From contig NW_004454159.1 in NCBI RefSeq assembly GCF_000283155.1, positions 19,956,669 through 20,020,668 of the forward strand: a DNA stretch of 64,000 nt, written 5' to 3'. The position numbers and the translations under genes are program-made. The DNA is from Ceratotherium simum simum (taxonomy: Eukaryota; Chordata; Mammalia; Perissodactyla; Rhinocerotidae). How positions within the stretch are numbered: position 1 is the first letter of the stretch; each line of letters starts with the position of its first letter. Below the pieces are notes generated by a model. That model searched no databases, was not told the DNA's origin, and was given only the letters and a program-made list of their open reading frames with translations. Below, piece after piece: positions 23,380 through 33,995 of this stretch.

Positions 23380-23620
23380 AAGGCATTTAATATGGCTGGC
23401 ACCAATGTGACTGCTTTACTCCTCCCTCCATGATTAATTACAACTAAATTGATGTTACCAGCAATGATTAATTTACAACTTAGGTGCAAAGTAAATGAAC
23501 TAAGCAAATTGGAATTGGCACTAACAATTTCTTAAGCCTCAGCAAAGCACCCAAATCATGATAAGCTATTATGCACAGAATAATTTCTCCCCAAAAACGG
23601 TTAAAATGCATAGGTGTAGA
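23380..23620. other. TAAT-rich single-copy block, candidate regulatory element
   Basis: A repeat-free block with many homeodomain-type cores: atgattaattacaac, aatgattaatttac, ggcatttaatatgg and aagctattatgcac. Such density is common in conserved enhancers of gene deserts but also arises by chance in AT-rich DNA. No comparative data are available here, so this is inference only. Confidence 0.25.
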
Positions 23621-24290
23621 CTTTATTTTTATATAAAGATATATTTTTACATCTTCTGAAGCAAGGTTTAAATATAAAAAACCACCTTAGATGTTTTTTT
23701 GCTTACATATGCAGCATATATATGCATGAGACGACAAATGTCTCGTCTCATTTACTCAAAATAAATGCAAAATGTTTTCTTCCATCCTGATCTTTTAGTA
23801 TTGATTTTAAGACTTTAGATTGGGCTGTATACAGACACAAACCCACACTCGGCCCAATTGTGTGTATTCTGAGCCATTTTCGCTTACTAAAAATGAAGAG
23901 AATTACAACTATTCCACAGAGCTGTTAAACAAAATAATAGCTGACACCTGGCACATATTGGGCTTCCTGTAAGATCGCCCAGTACGGTTTCCAGTGGGTT
24001 CTCCTGAACAGAAAGCAGCAGTCTAATAGAGGCTTCCCTTACCCTGCCAATGCACCTTCATATTTACTTATAGATCCAAGTGCATAGGAGAATAAAAGCC
24101 TGAGGGAGGCCATTATTTCCTCCAAATAAGTTGAAATAGCAGTCAGGAAAATATATTTATGATGACTGTGTACTCAAATGGCATTGAGATCGTGGCATGC
24201 AAATGTATAATCTCTTTGCAGAGAGAGGATAAAGTTTCAGTCAATCAGATATTTCAAGAAACACAGAAACATAATTACTAGAGCCATTAA
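23621..24290. other. single-copy stretch, nothing recognised
   Basis: A small near-palindrome lies around 23724-23752 (gagacgacaaatgtctcgtc). No repeat or gene is visible. Confidence 0.4.
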
Positions 24291-24618
24291 AACTTATCTA
24301 GTTGTGGGGCCGGCCCTGTGGCTTAGCGGTTAAGTGCGCGCTCCGGGACTGGCGGCCTGGGTTGGGATCCCGGGCACGCACCGTCGCACCGCTTCTCCGG
24401 CCATGCTGAGGCCGCGTCCCACATACAGCAACTAGAAGGATGTGCAACTATGACATACAACTATCTACTGGGGCTTTGGGGGAAAAAAAGGAGGAGGATT
24501 GGCAATAGATGTTAGCTCAGAGGCGGTCTTCCTCAGCAAAAAGAGGAGGATTAGCATGGATGTCACCTCAGGGCTGATCTTCCTCACCAAAAAAAAAAAA
24601 AAAAACTTATCTAGTTGT
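24291..24618 (+). mobile_element. ERE SINE with target duplication
   Basis: The element body is 24306-24603. It starts ggggccggccctgtggctta (tRNA-like A-box region) and reads through catgctgaggccgcgtccca and caactagaaggatgtgcaac. It ends with two tandem tail modules (gaggaggattggcaatag... and gaggaggattagcatgg...), each carrying a gctcag/cctcag plus cttcctca stretch, then A(17). The 15-bp duplication aacttatctagttgt is present at 24291-24305 and 24604-24618. This is the longer body type containing the ctactggggctttgggg block. Confidence 0.97.
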
Positions 24619-24928
24619 AACATCTGATTTTACTGTAAGAACCCTGGGAGAAATTGACTGAAGCATGGAGAGGGGCAGGGTAGGGGCTGGAACTAGGTTC
24701 TGATTTGGAAAGTGCTCTCTTGTTTGTTTAAAATCAACAATGTGTCTTCTCAGCCTGCAGAATTTACAAAATTCTCGAATAATACCACTTAAGCCAGCTG
24801 AATGCCTTTTTCTGCTTCAAACAAGATGTTTTTCAAATGACACATTACTCAACCCTATTGACTGGGATAACCAGATAAGCTCCCCAGAGCTTTTTGCTTT
24901 TCACTTCTTAGAGCAAAGACCATATTTT
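24619..24928. other. spacer between two SINEs
   Basis: Single-copy sequence separating two ERE copies of opposite orientation. Nothing else is recognised. Confidence 0.5.
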
Positions 24929-24937
24929 AGCAATTTT

Positions 24938-25244
24938 GTGTGTGTGTGTGTGAGGAAGATCAGCCCTGAGCTAACATCCATGCCAATCCTCCTCTTTTTG
25001 CTGAGGAAGACTGGCCCTGAGCTAACATCTATTGCCAATCCTCCTCCTTTTCTTCCCTTTTTCTCCCCAAGGCCCTAGCAGATAGTTGTATGTCATAGTC
25101 GCACATCCTTCTAGTTGCTATATGGGGGACGCCGCATCAGCATGGCTGGACAAGCGGTGCGTCGCTGCACCCCCGGGGAGCTGAACCCGGGCCGCCAGCA
25201 GTGGAGCGTGTGCAATTAACTGCTAAGCCACGGGGCCAGCCCCC
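24938..25244 (-). mobile_element. ERE SINE, antisense
   Basis: The two tail modules read in reverse (gatcagccctgagctaacat and gaagactggccctgagctaa), then the middle block (agttgtatgtcatagtcgca, ccttctagttgctatat), then the reversed head ending taagccacggggccagcccc. The tail end carries a (TG)7 run at about 24938-24951 where other copies have poly(A). A short imperfect duplication, agcaattt (24929-24936) against agtaattt (25245-25252), probably marks the target site. Confidence 0.95.
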
Positions 25245-25252
25245 AGTAATTT

Positions 25253-26255
25253 ATTTATTTTGAGCACTTAAAATAATGCCACCTAGCATGGAGGAATTGC
25301 TTGATAATTCTTTATAGAATAAATACATGTTTTATTCTTTAAGATTGAGAATTGTTGGGCAATTGACAGTTAAGAATAATGAATTTTTAAAAAGAGAATA
25401 TGACAACTATCTTTATCATTTTTAATTAACCTTTGACCAAATTTTTTCACTACAAAGTCACATGTACATCTTAATTAAGGGGCATAAAATACTATTAATT
25501 TCTATTATCGTTCTTTTGGGCACTTAAAATTCCTGCAGGTTCTTTTCAAAGTGGCATCTTCTACTCATTTGAAAAGATATATTTTAATAATTTTAAAGAA
25601 AATTACTAGGTTAGCTCGAAACCTTAGCTTCGATTCTAATACACCAGAGATGAGCTGACAAGAGCTGAGGTTAAGTGACTAAAATTTTTTTTAGGAAATT
25701 TATTGCAATTGGTAGGATTACTCAGCGGAAAGGTAAGCAACGACTGTAGAAAAGAGAATCAGCCACAAAATGTGAAAATATTAATACATTAATTATCTTA
25801 TTATTTCACCAGAACAAATACAGTCTTGGACAAGGATAGAAGGATATTAAACCTGACCTTAACATTTGTACTGTGCAGGGGGTAGCTCTCTTGTCTCCTC
25901 TTCTCCCACATTTGCCCATTCTAAGTGGCTCTTCTACTGCCCACCTCCTCACATGTATTATTGTAGGGGCCTGAAGCACTCTTTACCTCTTTTTGGAAAC
26001 TTTGTCTTTTAAGTTCAAAGCAAAAAATTGGAACTGTACTTCAATAGCTAGGCTATACTTTTATTTCAGTATCCTGCGTCAGTTTAAGAAAGAAGTTTTC
26101 TGAATAAGAAGGATCTCATTCCTTTTATCTTATACCATTGAGACTTGCTTCTAATTTAATTCCCTTCATGACCACGTATGTGTGGCTCAGTCCTCAAGAA
26201 ACACAAAGATGAACAAGAGTTAGTTAATACCTTTAGAGAATTTAAAATCTGGTAA
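25253..26255. other. single-copy stretch, nothing recognised
   Basis: AT-rich; no element or gene signal. Confidence 0.4.
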
Positions 26256-26261
26256 AGAAAT

Positions 26262-26295
<34 letters not shown>

Positions 26296-26330
26296 TAGAT
26301 AGATACATATATATATATACATATATGAAT
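26256..26330. repeat. compound TA/GA/GATA microsatellite
   Basis: Consecutive (TA)n, (GA)n, (GATA)n and again (TA)n blocks in about 75 bp. Confidence 0.93.
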
Positions 26331-29300
26331 AGGAAGATATAACACATTCTATAGTAGATATACAAATGACAAATTGGTCCTTTGTGCCATTCAGGTGGTA
26401 AACCGAGTAAGTCACAGATCCGAAAGTTTAAAATCCAGCTCCTAATCTCGTATTTATTTTTGAAATGGGTTGAGAGCCTTCTAATTTAAGACTTACACAC
26501 ATTATCATGTTTTGTTTTTTTTACACAGCATGGTAGGTAACACATTTTTAAGGAACACAAGAAAGAATTAAAGAGGAAAAATATCACACAAATCAAATAC
26601 CATAAGTTGACAGTACATTTTAGACCATTTAAGCAATATGATTGGGGGAGAGTGGGTTCCAAGTTTTAAATCTATTTTATGGTACATGTGTATGTGTGTT
26701 TGGCTGTATTTATGCAAAGCCTATGTATTTTATTCTTTGAGTGCTTTTTTTCAAATTCACTCATATAATTTGGGGAAATAGGTGAAGCTGAAAATTAAGT
26801 AAACCAACTGATAAACTTTTTCTTTCCCCAGATACTACTATGATAACATTATCCTTTGATGTGAAATTCATTAACTTTTAACAATCCTTTGTAATTCAGT
26901 GGTAGATGATTTTTGTCAGGAAAAGGTCAGAGATCTTAGTCTTACCAAGGCAATGAGATTGACACCATTCTTCCTTTAAATCCATCATAACTTACACATC
27001 TCCTATACCATTGCCATTAGGTGGACATTTTTCCAGGTGTATTGAGCTTTCTGCTATATTAAACTTCCAAGTCTAGAATTTAGAGACATTTCATTTCATT
27101 TTTCAGCCACTTCTTCCGATTTCCAAATCCTTGAGTGCTTCTCGCTCTCCTGCGCTAAGCTTCAAACTCTGGAAGAGCAAGCAGGGATTATCTCACTTCC
27201 GCAGCACACTGAATGCCAAGAACACTCGAGACATCTAATAATCTCAAATAGTGATAATGTGGATTCACAAAAATCGCACAAAATCATCCTCTTCTCACGT
27301 CATTATTACAATTTCTCTCTGGCTTTAGGTACAAATGAAGAGAGAAAATAATTTATATAATAAGCAGAAGAAAGAATTTTCCACCATTCCTGTGACACTA
27401 AAAATGTCTTCTGGTCATGTCAGTATTTGTCCATTCTCTGATCATTCATTAAGCTGGTCCAGCATTCCAAGTATAAAAAATTCCAAGTAATTGAACCAGC
27501 CAGAGTCTTTGACAGACATACCCCACACCCTTTCTCAGAAGTACCCCCAGTATTCCAAGGCTTCTGGCCTCTGCCATCATCCCAAACAAGTTGTTTTAAG
27601 CTGTTTAATTAGTAAAGTCACTTAGTGGAGTCATTGGGCTCATGCTTACTATTTATTAAAGTTAAGATGCACCAACTAAATTTAGTTCTTGAGTTCCAGG
27701 AGAAGATAACCTGCACCCTTTTACTCTCCCTAGCTATAATAAAGACCAGTATGGCAATAGATAGCATGGAAAAACAAACCATACCATTTAAAAACAAAAT
27801 GTCTCCTTACTTTGAAAAAGAGAGTTTTGTAAATGAATTACAGACCAAAACAACAAAAACTATGATCCCCAAATGAAAGCATATTATTTATTTTATTTTA
27901 TTTTTCTTTCAGATATACATAAAAATGTACTAAGCTATTACTAAAAGAGAAATTAATTTAAGGGTCCAAAGATTTTAGAAAACATTACTATGTTTCTTCA
28001 TTAAATATTGCTTAAACAATTTGTATATTTGAATCAATTTAGCTCTTTATTTTCTTAACAATCTGTGATAAACTTTCTTACATTCTTTTCACTTTGGCTA
28101 TAAAGCTTCTAAGGTAAGTATTTTATTTCATGTTACATAGGGTATTCTAGAAATCATATCCAAGTATGAACTTTCAGAGCAAATTTCCATAAATTTACCA
28201 AAATGTTTCCTACAATCAGAATGCAAAATGGTACACATCAGTTTATTTATTCATTGTACTTAGTAATTTACCAGTTATCTATAAAACTTCAACGTGCTAC
28301 ATTTTTTTAAATATATACCGTCATTTCTTATAGTTCTAGGATCTGTTCTTCCTTCATTTGCAATTCATTTTTATATCATTAACATCTTTACTATGGTCAT
28401 AGAGTCAGATTAATCTCTTTTTTCTAAATATAGTTGACAGGCAGGTCTTTATAAACAAGAAAGAAAGAAGTGGTCTACTCTTCCCTTCCTTCTCTTACTA
28501 ACCTGCAAAAGAGCCTGTATTTAGGATCCTGGGACAATATCTTGGTTTTAACTACATAAAGATATGATGCTTAGGCTGCCATTGTCTTGATTGCTCCATC
28601 TAGCCTTTCACATGTAACAATAAATTGGCCCCACATCCACCCATTATTGATCCACAAGTGGATTTCACTCATTTCATTGAAGAGTCTCATCAGTGGACGA
28701 TTATATCTCCCTTTGGTGATGAAGAACCAACCCCATCTTCCTATTCAGTCCAGAAGCTTTTTGCTCTCCCATACAAAGAGGCTTTCATGGACAAGAGTTT
28801 TACGTTGAATACCAAACTGCTTCTGCCCCAGAAACCAGGAAATGGTCATAACAGACTTCTGGGTACTAGACTTCCAAAGTATAGTGACTTACTAATAAAT
28901 TCACTGACTTGCTATCTTCTTTCTCAGCTCCTGCTCACAACTCTCCTGGAGAGGAAATAGCAATTTCAAAAGCCCTCATACAGAAAAAAACTTGACTGAC
29001 ACTTGCCGGAGTCCTTCTTGGAATGGGAAGTGATATAAATCCAGTTTTAGGGAAGCCACTTTTGGAGCAGAGAAAACTAGCCTTCAATGGGAAAGAAGAA
29101 TCAGCTTCAGAAAGAGAAATGTTATTGCCAATTTCCTTTGTTCCTGATAAATTTTATGCTTCTTGATTCTAGTCTCTCATGAAGCCTAACTTGGTTTACT
29201 TCTGTTGGATTTAGCGAGACCCCTTGCAGTATACCTCTCTTCTCTGAGGCCCAGCCCTACTAGCACCATACAGCCATTGTCTTTCAAGGTTCTGTCACTT

Positions 29301-29989
29301 TCTTGGAGGACAACACAGCAGCCATAATGATGTGCTCAGGGAACTCCAAGCATAGTCTCTTCCTTAGTCTTCAGAAAAATTCTCTGCTCCTCCCTCATCT
29401 CTTCTGTCTCCACTCTCTCCTCAATGGCACCAACCTCGCCCTTCCTATACTAGGTCATCCTAGCATAAGAGTCTAGGCTTTCAAAACCAAAGACACAGGA
29501 AGAGAATTGACTTCAGGCTAGTTCTGCTTTGACCCTGCAACTCAACCACGCTAAGGCAGAGGAAAGCAAAAGTCTAACTAGCTTTTTAAAAAATTGGTAA
29601 GGGCAAAATTTAAAGAAAATGTAACGTAAATTAATATATTGACAAACTATATCACCTTAATAGTTTAAGTGTATACCTGCTGCTTGCAAATGAAAAATTA
29701 TTGACTAAGGGAAAGGTTACTGAAAATAACAAACGGCTGTTATCACCATGTCATTACCAGAGGCAAGTCTGATGAATAAGGTGGTGTTCAAGATGGGTAA
29801 CTCAGTTTGGGATCCAAAATGAGCTGTAACTATAGAGTAATTAAATTGACATTATTAATGACTTGCAAGCTGGCTCTTAAATCAGTTCTAAACCGTGAAA
29901 ATAACTATATAGCTATCCCAAACTACTGTGATCGACAGCTTTTATTTGCATATAAAATTGCTGGTGATGTATTTCTTTACTTTTCAATA
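26331..29989. other. long mostly single-copy stretch
   Basis: About 3.6 kb with no transposon that I recognise. The 73- and 111-codon overlapping frames at 28587-28960 are the longest open regions. They occupy two frames of the same DNA, lack domains and carry no splice or poly(A) context, so I do not call a gene. Old diverged repeats may be hidden here. Confidence 0.4.
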
Positions 29990-31035
29990 ATAGCAATATG
30001 TCACAATTCATTCTTCAACAAACATTTGTTGAATTTCTATGTGCCAGGAACTTTTCTAGGCACCAAGGATACTTTGGTGAATAAAACAAGCAAATAAAAA
30101 ATGGTTGTCCTCATGAAGCTTATATTCTCATGGATGAAAACATATAATAAACAAAACAAGTAATTTGTATATCATGTTGCATGGTGATAAGTGCGATAGA
30201 GAAAAACAATTCAGAGAGAGGAACAGGGTAGGAAGGGTGTGGACAGGGGATGGAGTTCTACATACAGTGTTCAGAGGATGTCTCACCAAGGTGACATTTG
30301 AGCAAAGACTTAAAAGAGGTGAGGATACAAAGCACGAAGGAAGAATGTTTTAGGAAGAGATCAGTAAGAGTGAACACGAGGTATATTTAGGACAGCAAAA
30401 AGGCCACATGGCTGGTGTCAAGAGGGCAAGGCAGAGAGTAGCAGGAAATGAAGTCAGAGAGCTAACGGAGGGCTGGGTCACAAAGCCCTTTCAGACCATG
30501 ATAAGGATTTTTGGTTTTTTCTCTGGTGAGATGGAAAGCATTTGCAGGGTTTGACGTGATCTGATTTGTGTTTCAATGGAATTATTACAGCTGCTGTGTT
30601 GAAAATAGACTAAAAGATGTAAAGGATAGAAATCAGCGAGCCAACTGGAAGACTAATGCAATAATCCAAGAAAGAGGTGATAGTGCATTGGACCAACATG
30701 TTAGCAGAAAGGGTGATGAGAACTGGCCAAATTCAGGATGAAATTAGAAGGTAGAATCCAGCAGAGTTTGCTGCTACATTGGATATGAAATGGGATGGAA
30801 AGAGAGAAGCCAAGGATGAGTGATGGAAAAGATTGATAGGCTATTTAGAGATGGGTAAGAGCACAGGTCAAGCATATTTGGGGAAAGAGGACTGAGATTT
30901 CATTTCTGGATGTATTAAATTCTTACACTTATTAGACAATCAAGTAGTACTAGTCTAAAGATCAGGGCTGAGGTACAAGCTAGAAATAAAATCTTGGGAG
31001 CCATGATTCTATAGAAAGTGTTTAGATTTTGATTT
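29990..31035 (-). mobile_element. L2 LINE, 3'UTR and ORF2 C-terminal region (host copy, part 1)
   Basis: Antisense L2. The + strand starts with the reversed terminus (tcttcaacaaacatttgttg, tctatgtgccaggaactttt, tgtcctcatgaagcttatat). It continues through gtgacatttgagcaaagact, aaggccacatggctgg, cacaaagccctttcagacca, ttgacgtgatctgatttgtg, attacagctgctgtgttgaa and gcaataatccaagaaagagg. Read on the minus strand, this corresponds to the region after the L2 reverse transcriptase. It stops abruptly near 31035 and resumes at about 32020, so an insertion split it. Confidence 0.85.
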
Positions 31036-31039
31036 AAGA

Positions 31040-32019
31040 CCCCAGAAGTTACATGCTAATTTACAGAATTTTGTCTAGGAGCAATACAAATCATTTCTGT
31101 CCAGCGGAATATTATGGTTTATTATTCTGTAAGACATTAACCTGTTCTGTATATCTAATCCTGAAACCTTGTCCTAACATTCTGCAATGCAATTCTGACA
31201 CTAACTACCTGGAGTCAGCGCAGACTTCACAGGTTGAGGGCTCAGTCCTCCACAAGACTCTCCTCACTTCAGATACCAGCCACAAGCTCCAGGCTTCCCA
31301 GGCCACTCACATTTGCGACCCAAGTCTACAAATTTGGAGGTTCCCACTACCTCCTCGGGTGTAATAATTCACTAGAGCCACTCACAAAACTCAAGGAAGC
31401 ACTATACTTAAAATTATAGTTTTATTTTAAAGGATACACATCAGGACCAGCCAAATCAAGAGACACATAGGATGTCCCAAATACAAAGCTTTCGTGTCCT
31501 CAGGATGTGTCACGCTCCCAGCACGTCAATGTATATCGCTAATGAGGGAAGCTCACCCAAGTTTTGGTTTCAAGAATTTTTATTAGGGTTTTATTACACA
31601 AGCATGACTGATCAAATCATTGACCATGAACTTAATCTTCAGCTCCCTTCCCATCCCTGGACATCTGTTATCATTTGGCTCTAAGCCCCAACTTAATGGC
31701 TGTCCTTCATCCCGGAACTACCTAAAGGCCCACCATGAATAACAAAGACTCTCTTATCACTCAGGAGACTCCAAGGGTTAAAAGCTCCCTCTCAGGAGCC
31801 GGGGTCAAAGACTAGACAGATTCTTTATTATACAACACATTCCTTTATTAAATTGCCTATCGATACATAGCTCCTTAAATATCCTTTGAACTAGTTTTAA
31901 TATCTTACTGGTCCCTCATTAATTAATGAGTATAATAAAATATTGTACACGTATTCATTATATATTTGCATAAAAGTCATGATTTTACCTTTTTGAAAAT
32001 AAAACTTTAACAATGATAC
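31040..32019 (-). mobile_element. ERV-type LTR inserted in L2, antisense
   Basis: Read on the minus strand, 31150-31845 shows an LTR layout: an ordinary U3, then tgtaataaaaccctaataaa carrying poly(A)-type signals, cttgggtgagcttccctcat, gacacatcctgaggacac, a second AATAAA-like signal in aaaataaaactata, and a distal part with gtgagtggctctagtgaatt. I recognise this as a mammalian ERV LTR but cannot name the family with confidence. The outer 100-170 bp on each side are unassigned and may belong to the same insertion. No retroviral coding sequence is present. Confidence 0.6.
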
Positions 32020-32288
32020 TAAATGAGATAACCAGCAGAGTAAATCAAGAAGAAAGAAGGTCCAAGGAACAACCCTTAAGCACTCTATGTTAAGGTCCAA
32101 GAGATAAGAAACAATCAGCAAAGGATTCATAGGAATGCCTCGTGACCCAGGAAGAACACTAGGAAAGTGTGTTCTCCCAGAACCCAAGCAAAGAATGTAG
32201 TTCAAGTAGTTTACTGTGACTCTGAGAAGAGCACTTTTGAAAATGGTGAGGTAAAGAGCATTTGGAGTGGTTTTAAGAGGATGATGGA
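32020..32288 (-). mobile_element. L2 LINE, reverse transcriptase region (host copy, part 2)
   Basis: It resumes the antisense L2 with aagaaagaaggtccaaggaa, cccttaagcactctatg, ccaagcaaagaatgtagttc, gtgactctgagaagagcac and gagcatttggagtggtttta. On the minus strand this is the stretch encoding the RT core of L2 ORF2, now closed by stops. Confidence 0.75.
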
Positions 32289-32661
32289 ACAATAAAATAT
32301 TATTCAGCCATAAAAGGAATGAAGTACAGATTCACGCTACATATAGATAAGCCTTGAAAACATTATGCTAAGTGAAATAAGTCAGACACAAAAAGGTCAC
32401 ATATTGCAAGATTTCTTTTATATGAAATATCCAGAATAGGTAAATGCGTGGAGCAGAACACCAGGGCCTGGGAGAAGGGTGAGATGGGGAGCAGCTTTCT
32501 AATGGGTCCAGGGTTTCTTTGGGGGCTGAGAAAGGTGTTTTTGGAACTAGATGGAGGTGGTGGTGGCACAACATTCTGAATGTACTAAATACCACTGAAT
32601 TGTTCACCTTAAAATGGTTAACTTTGTTGTGCAAATTTTGCCTTAATGAAAAAGAGAGAGA
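32289..32661 (+). mobile_element. L1 LINE 3' end inserted into L2
   Basis: A 5'-truncated L1 3'UTR: aatattattcagccataaaa, gaatgaagtacagattcacg, gaaaacattatgctaagtga, gaaatatccagaataggtaa, gtggtggcacaacattctg, aaataccactgaattgttca, then an A-rich end. Imperfect target duplications flank it: aagaggatgatgga at 32275-32288 and aagaatggatgga at about 32662-32674. Confidence 0.88.
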
Positions 32662-32875
32662 AAGAATGGATGGAGAGAAACTAGAGAGAGTACAGACAAC
32701 TTTTCTATAAGAGATTTGCTGCAAAGGAGAACGAAATAAATAGGGTTGTAGCTAGAGGAGGATGTGCTGTCAAGCAAAGATTTTATTATTTTTAATGGAA
32801 GAAGAAAGGTATATTTATAAGCTGATGGAAATGGCCTCATAGAAGGAAAAAATGAAGAGAGAGAGGAGAGAGAAA
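32662..32875 (-). mobile_element. L2 LINE (host copy, part 3)
   Basis: The interrupted antisense L2 resumes: gggttgtagctagaggagga, tgtgctgtcaagcaaagat, tttttaatggaagaagaaag, tataagctgatggaaatgg. This is in register with the segment left of the L1, which shows that the L1 landed inside a pre-existing L2. Confidence 0.75.
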
Positions 32876-32974
32876 AGTCATTCTATTTTCCACACATTTC
32901 CTTTCATCAAAATGCCAAAAAAAAAACAAACCTGCCTTTCAAAATCCACTTATGTAGTATTAAACAAAATACTC

Positions 32975-33125
32975 CTGGCATATAATCCTAGCTCTGCCAC
33001 TATCTTGTTCTGTGTCTTTATGAAGTCTCTTAAATCCTCAGAACCTAAGTTTTCTTATGTGTAAAATGAAAGAACTGAACTAGATTGTCTCTATGTATCC
33101 TCTCAGTCCCAGAGTTCTATGATTC
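32975..33125 (+). mobile_element. MIR SINE fragment
   Basis: It follows the MIR order cctagctctgccactatctt, gtgtctttatgaagtctctt, cctcagaacctaagttttct, then tgtgtaaaatgaaagaactg and tctcagtcccagagttctat. Confidence 0.7.
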
Positions 33126-33129
33126 TCTA

Positions 33130-33699
33130 ATATTCACTGATTTATTATATTATAAGTTCTAAGAATATTTTTTTGAAGTCTACTCTCTCCACATTCCTAT
33201 CATTGGCTCACCTCAAACTTCCTTTAAAAAAATTCAAAGCTATGCTGATTTATAGCAGATTAAATGAATGGAACACACAGGATGAGCAAAGAACTTAAGA
33301 TAAGCTAGATGCAATCAGAGACATCTGGGTGAATTTAACACTACAGCTTAAAAACATCTGGGTGATGTTAGTATTCCAGTTCTGGAAATCATACATTCCT
33401 AAATCTGACATTACTTTGGATGAGCAACTTGTATCCTTAAGCTGCAGATGCCTCATTTTGGCAAGAAAACCTGATAAGCACAGGAAAAGAGCACAAAAGA
33501 AATAAAAATCAGAACATTTCTAGCATGCAATAGTAGACTATCTTAATGCAAAAAGCTGAGATCTAAATATAAATAATGTGGTTTTTATTTATAGACTACG
33601 GGTATTTGATAAGCCGTTGACACATGAAATTCAACGTGCCTGAACGCAAAATGTTACATTTCCCACAATCCTGTTGCATATGTTGTATCAGTTTTCACT
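33130..33699. other. single-copy stretch, nothing recognised
   Basis: A small local repeat is present: acatctgggtga occurs at about 33321 and again at about 33354. Nothing else. Confidence 0.4.
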
Positions 33700-33995
33700 G
33701 TAGCTTTTACCAGTAGCCAGGTTCAAAACTTAGGAATCATTTTGACTCTCTTCCTCTTTGGGCCCCTTTCCTACAGCTAGTCATTTGCGAAGGCCTCTGG
33801 ATTTCTGTCTCTGTCTTGTTCCTGGCTCCCTTCTCACAGTATCACTGCTACTCTCCTTGTCCCTCTCCAGTATTACTGCTGACTCCATGTTATCTGGAGC
33901 CTCCATTGCTGCAAGCCTTTCCTAACCATTTTGTCTGCTCCCCACATCCCAATTCATGCCACTTGGCCAATTAATCCTCTTAGGAGGCAAGACCA
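33700..33995 (+). mobile_element. possible L2 coding fragment, sense
   Basis: It contains cttaggaatcattttgactc, ctggatttctgtctctgtct and a catgttatctggagcctcca segment, in an order like the L2 ORF2 C-terminal region. Highly diverged and tentative. Confidence 0.4.

Noticed and set aside
23168..23410. Frame starting with repeated Cys-Val
   Set aside because: It is a translation of the (GT)17 microsatellite.
23724..23752. Short near-palindrome (gagacgacaaatgtctcgtc) considered as a hairpin RNA
   Set aside because: The stem is too short and there is no precursor-like pairing around it.
24740..25078. 112-codon frame
   Set aside because: Most of it is the antisense ERE SINE, including its duplicated tail.
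28587..28960. Two overlapping plus-strand frames (73 and 111 codons) considered as an exon
   Set aside because: Both read the same DNA in different frames, with no domain, no clear splice sites and no poly(A) context. Not enough to call a gene.
31897..32724. Minus-strand frames of 131, 68 and 118 codons
   Set aside because: They lie in the split L2, the LTR margin and the L1 3'UTR insertion and cross element boundaries.
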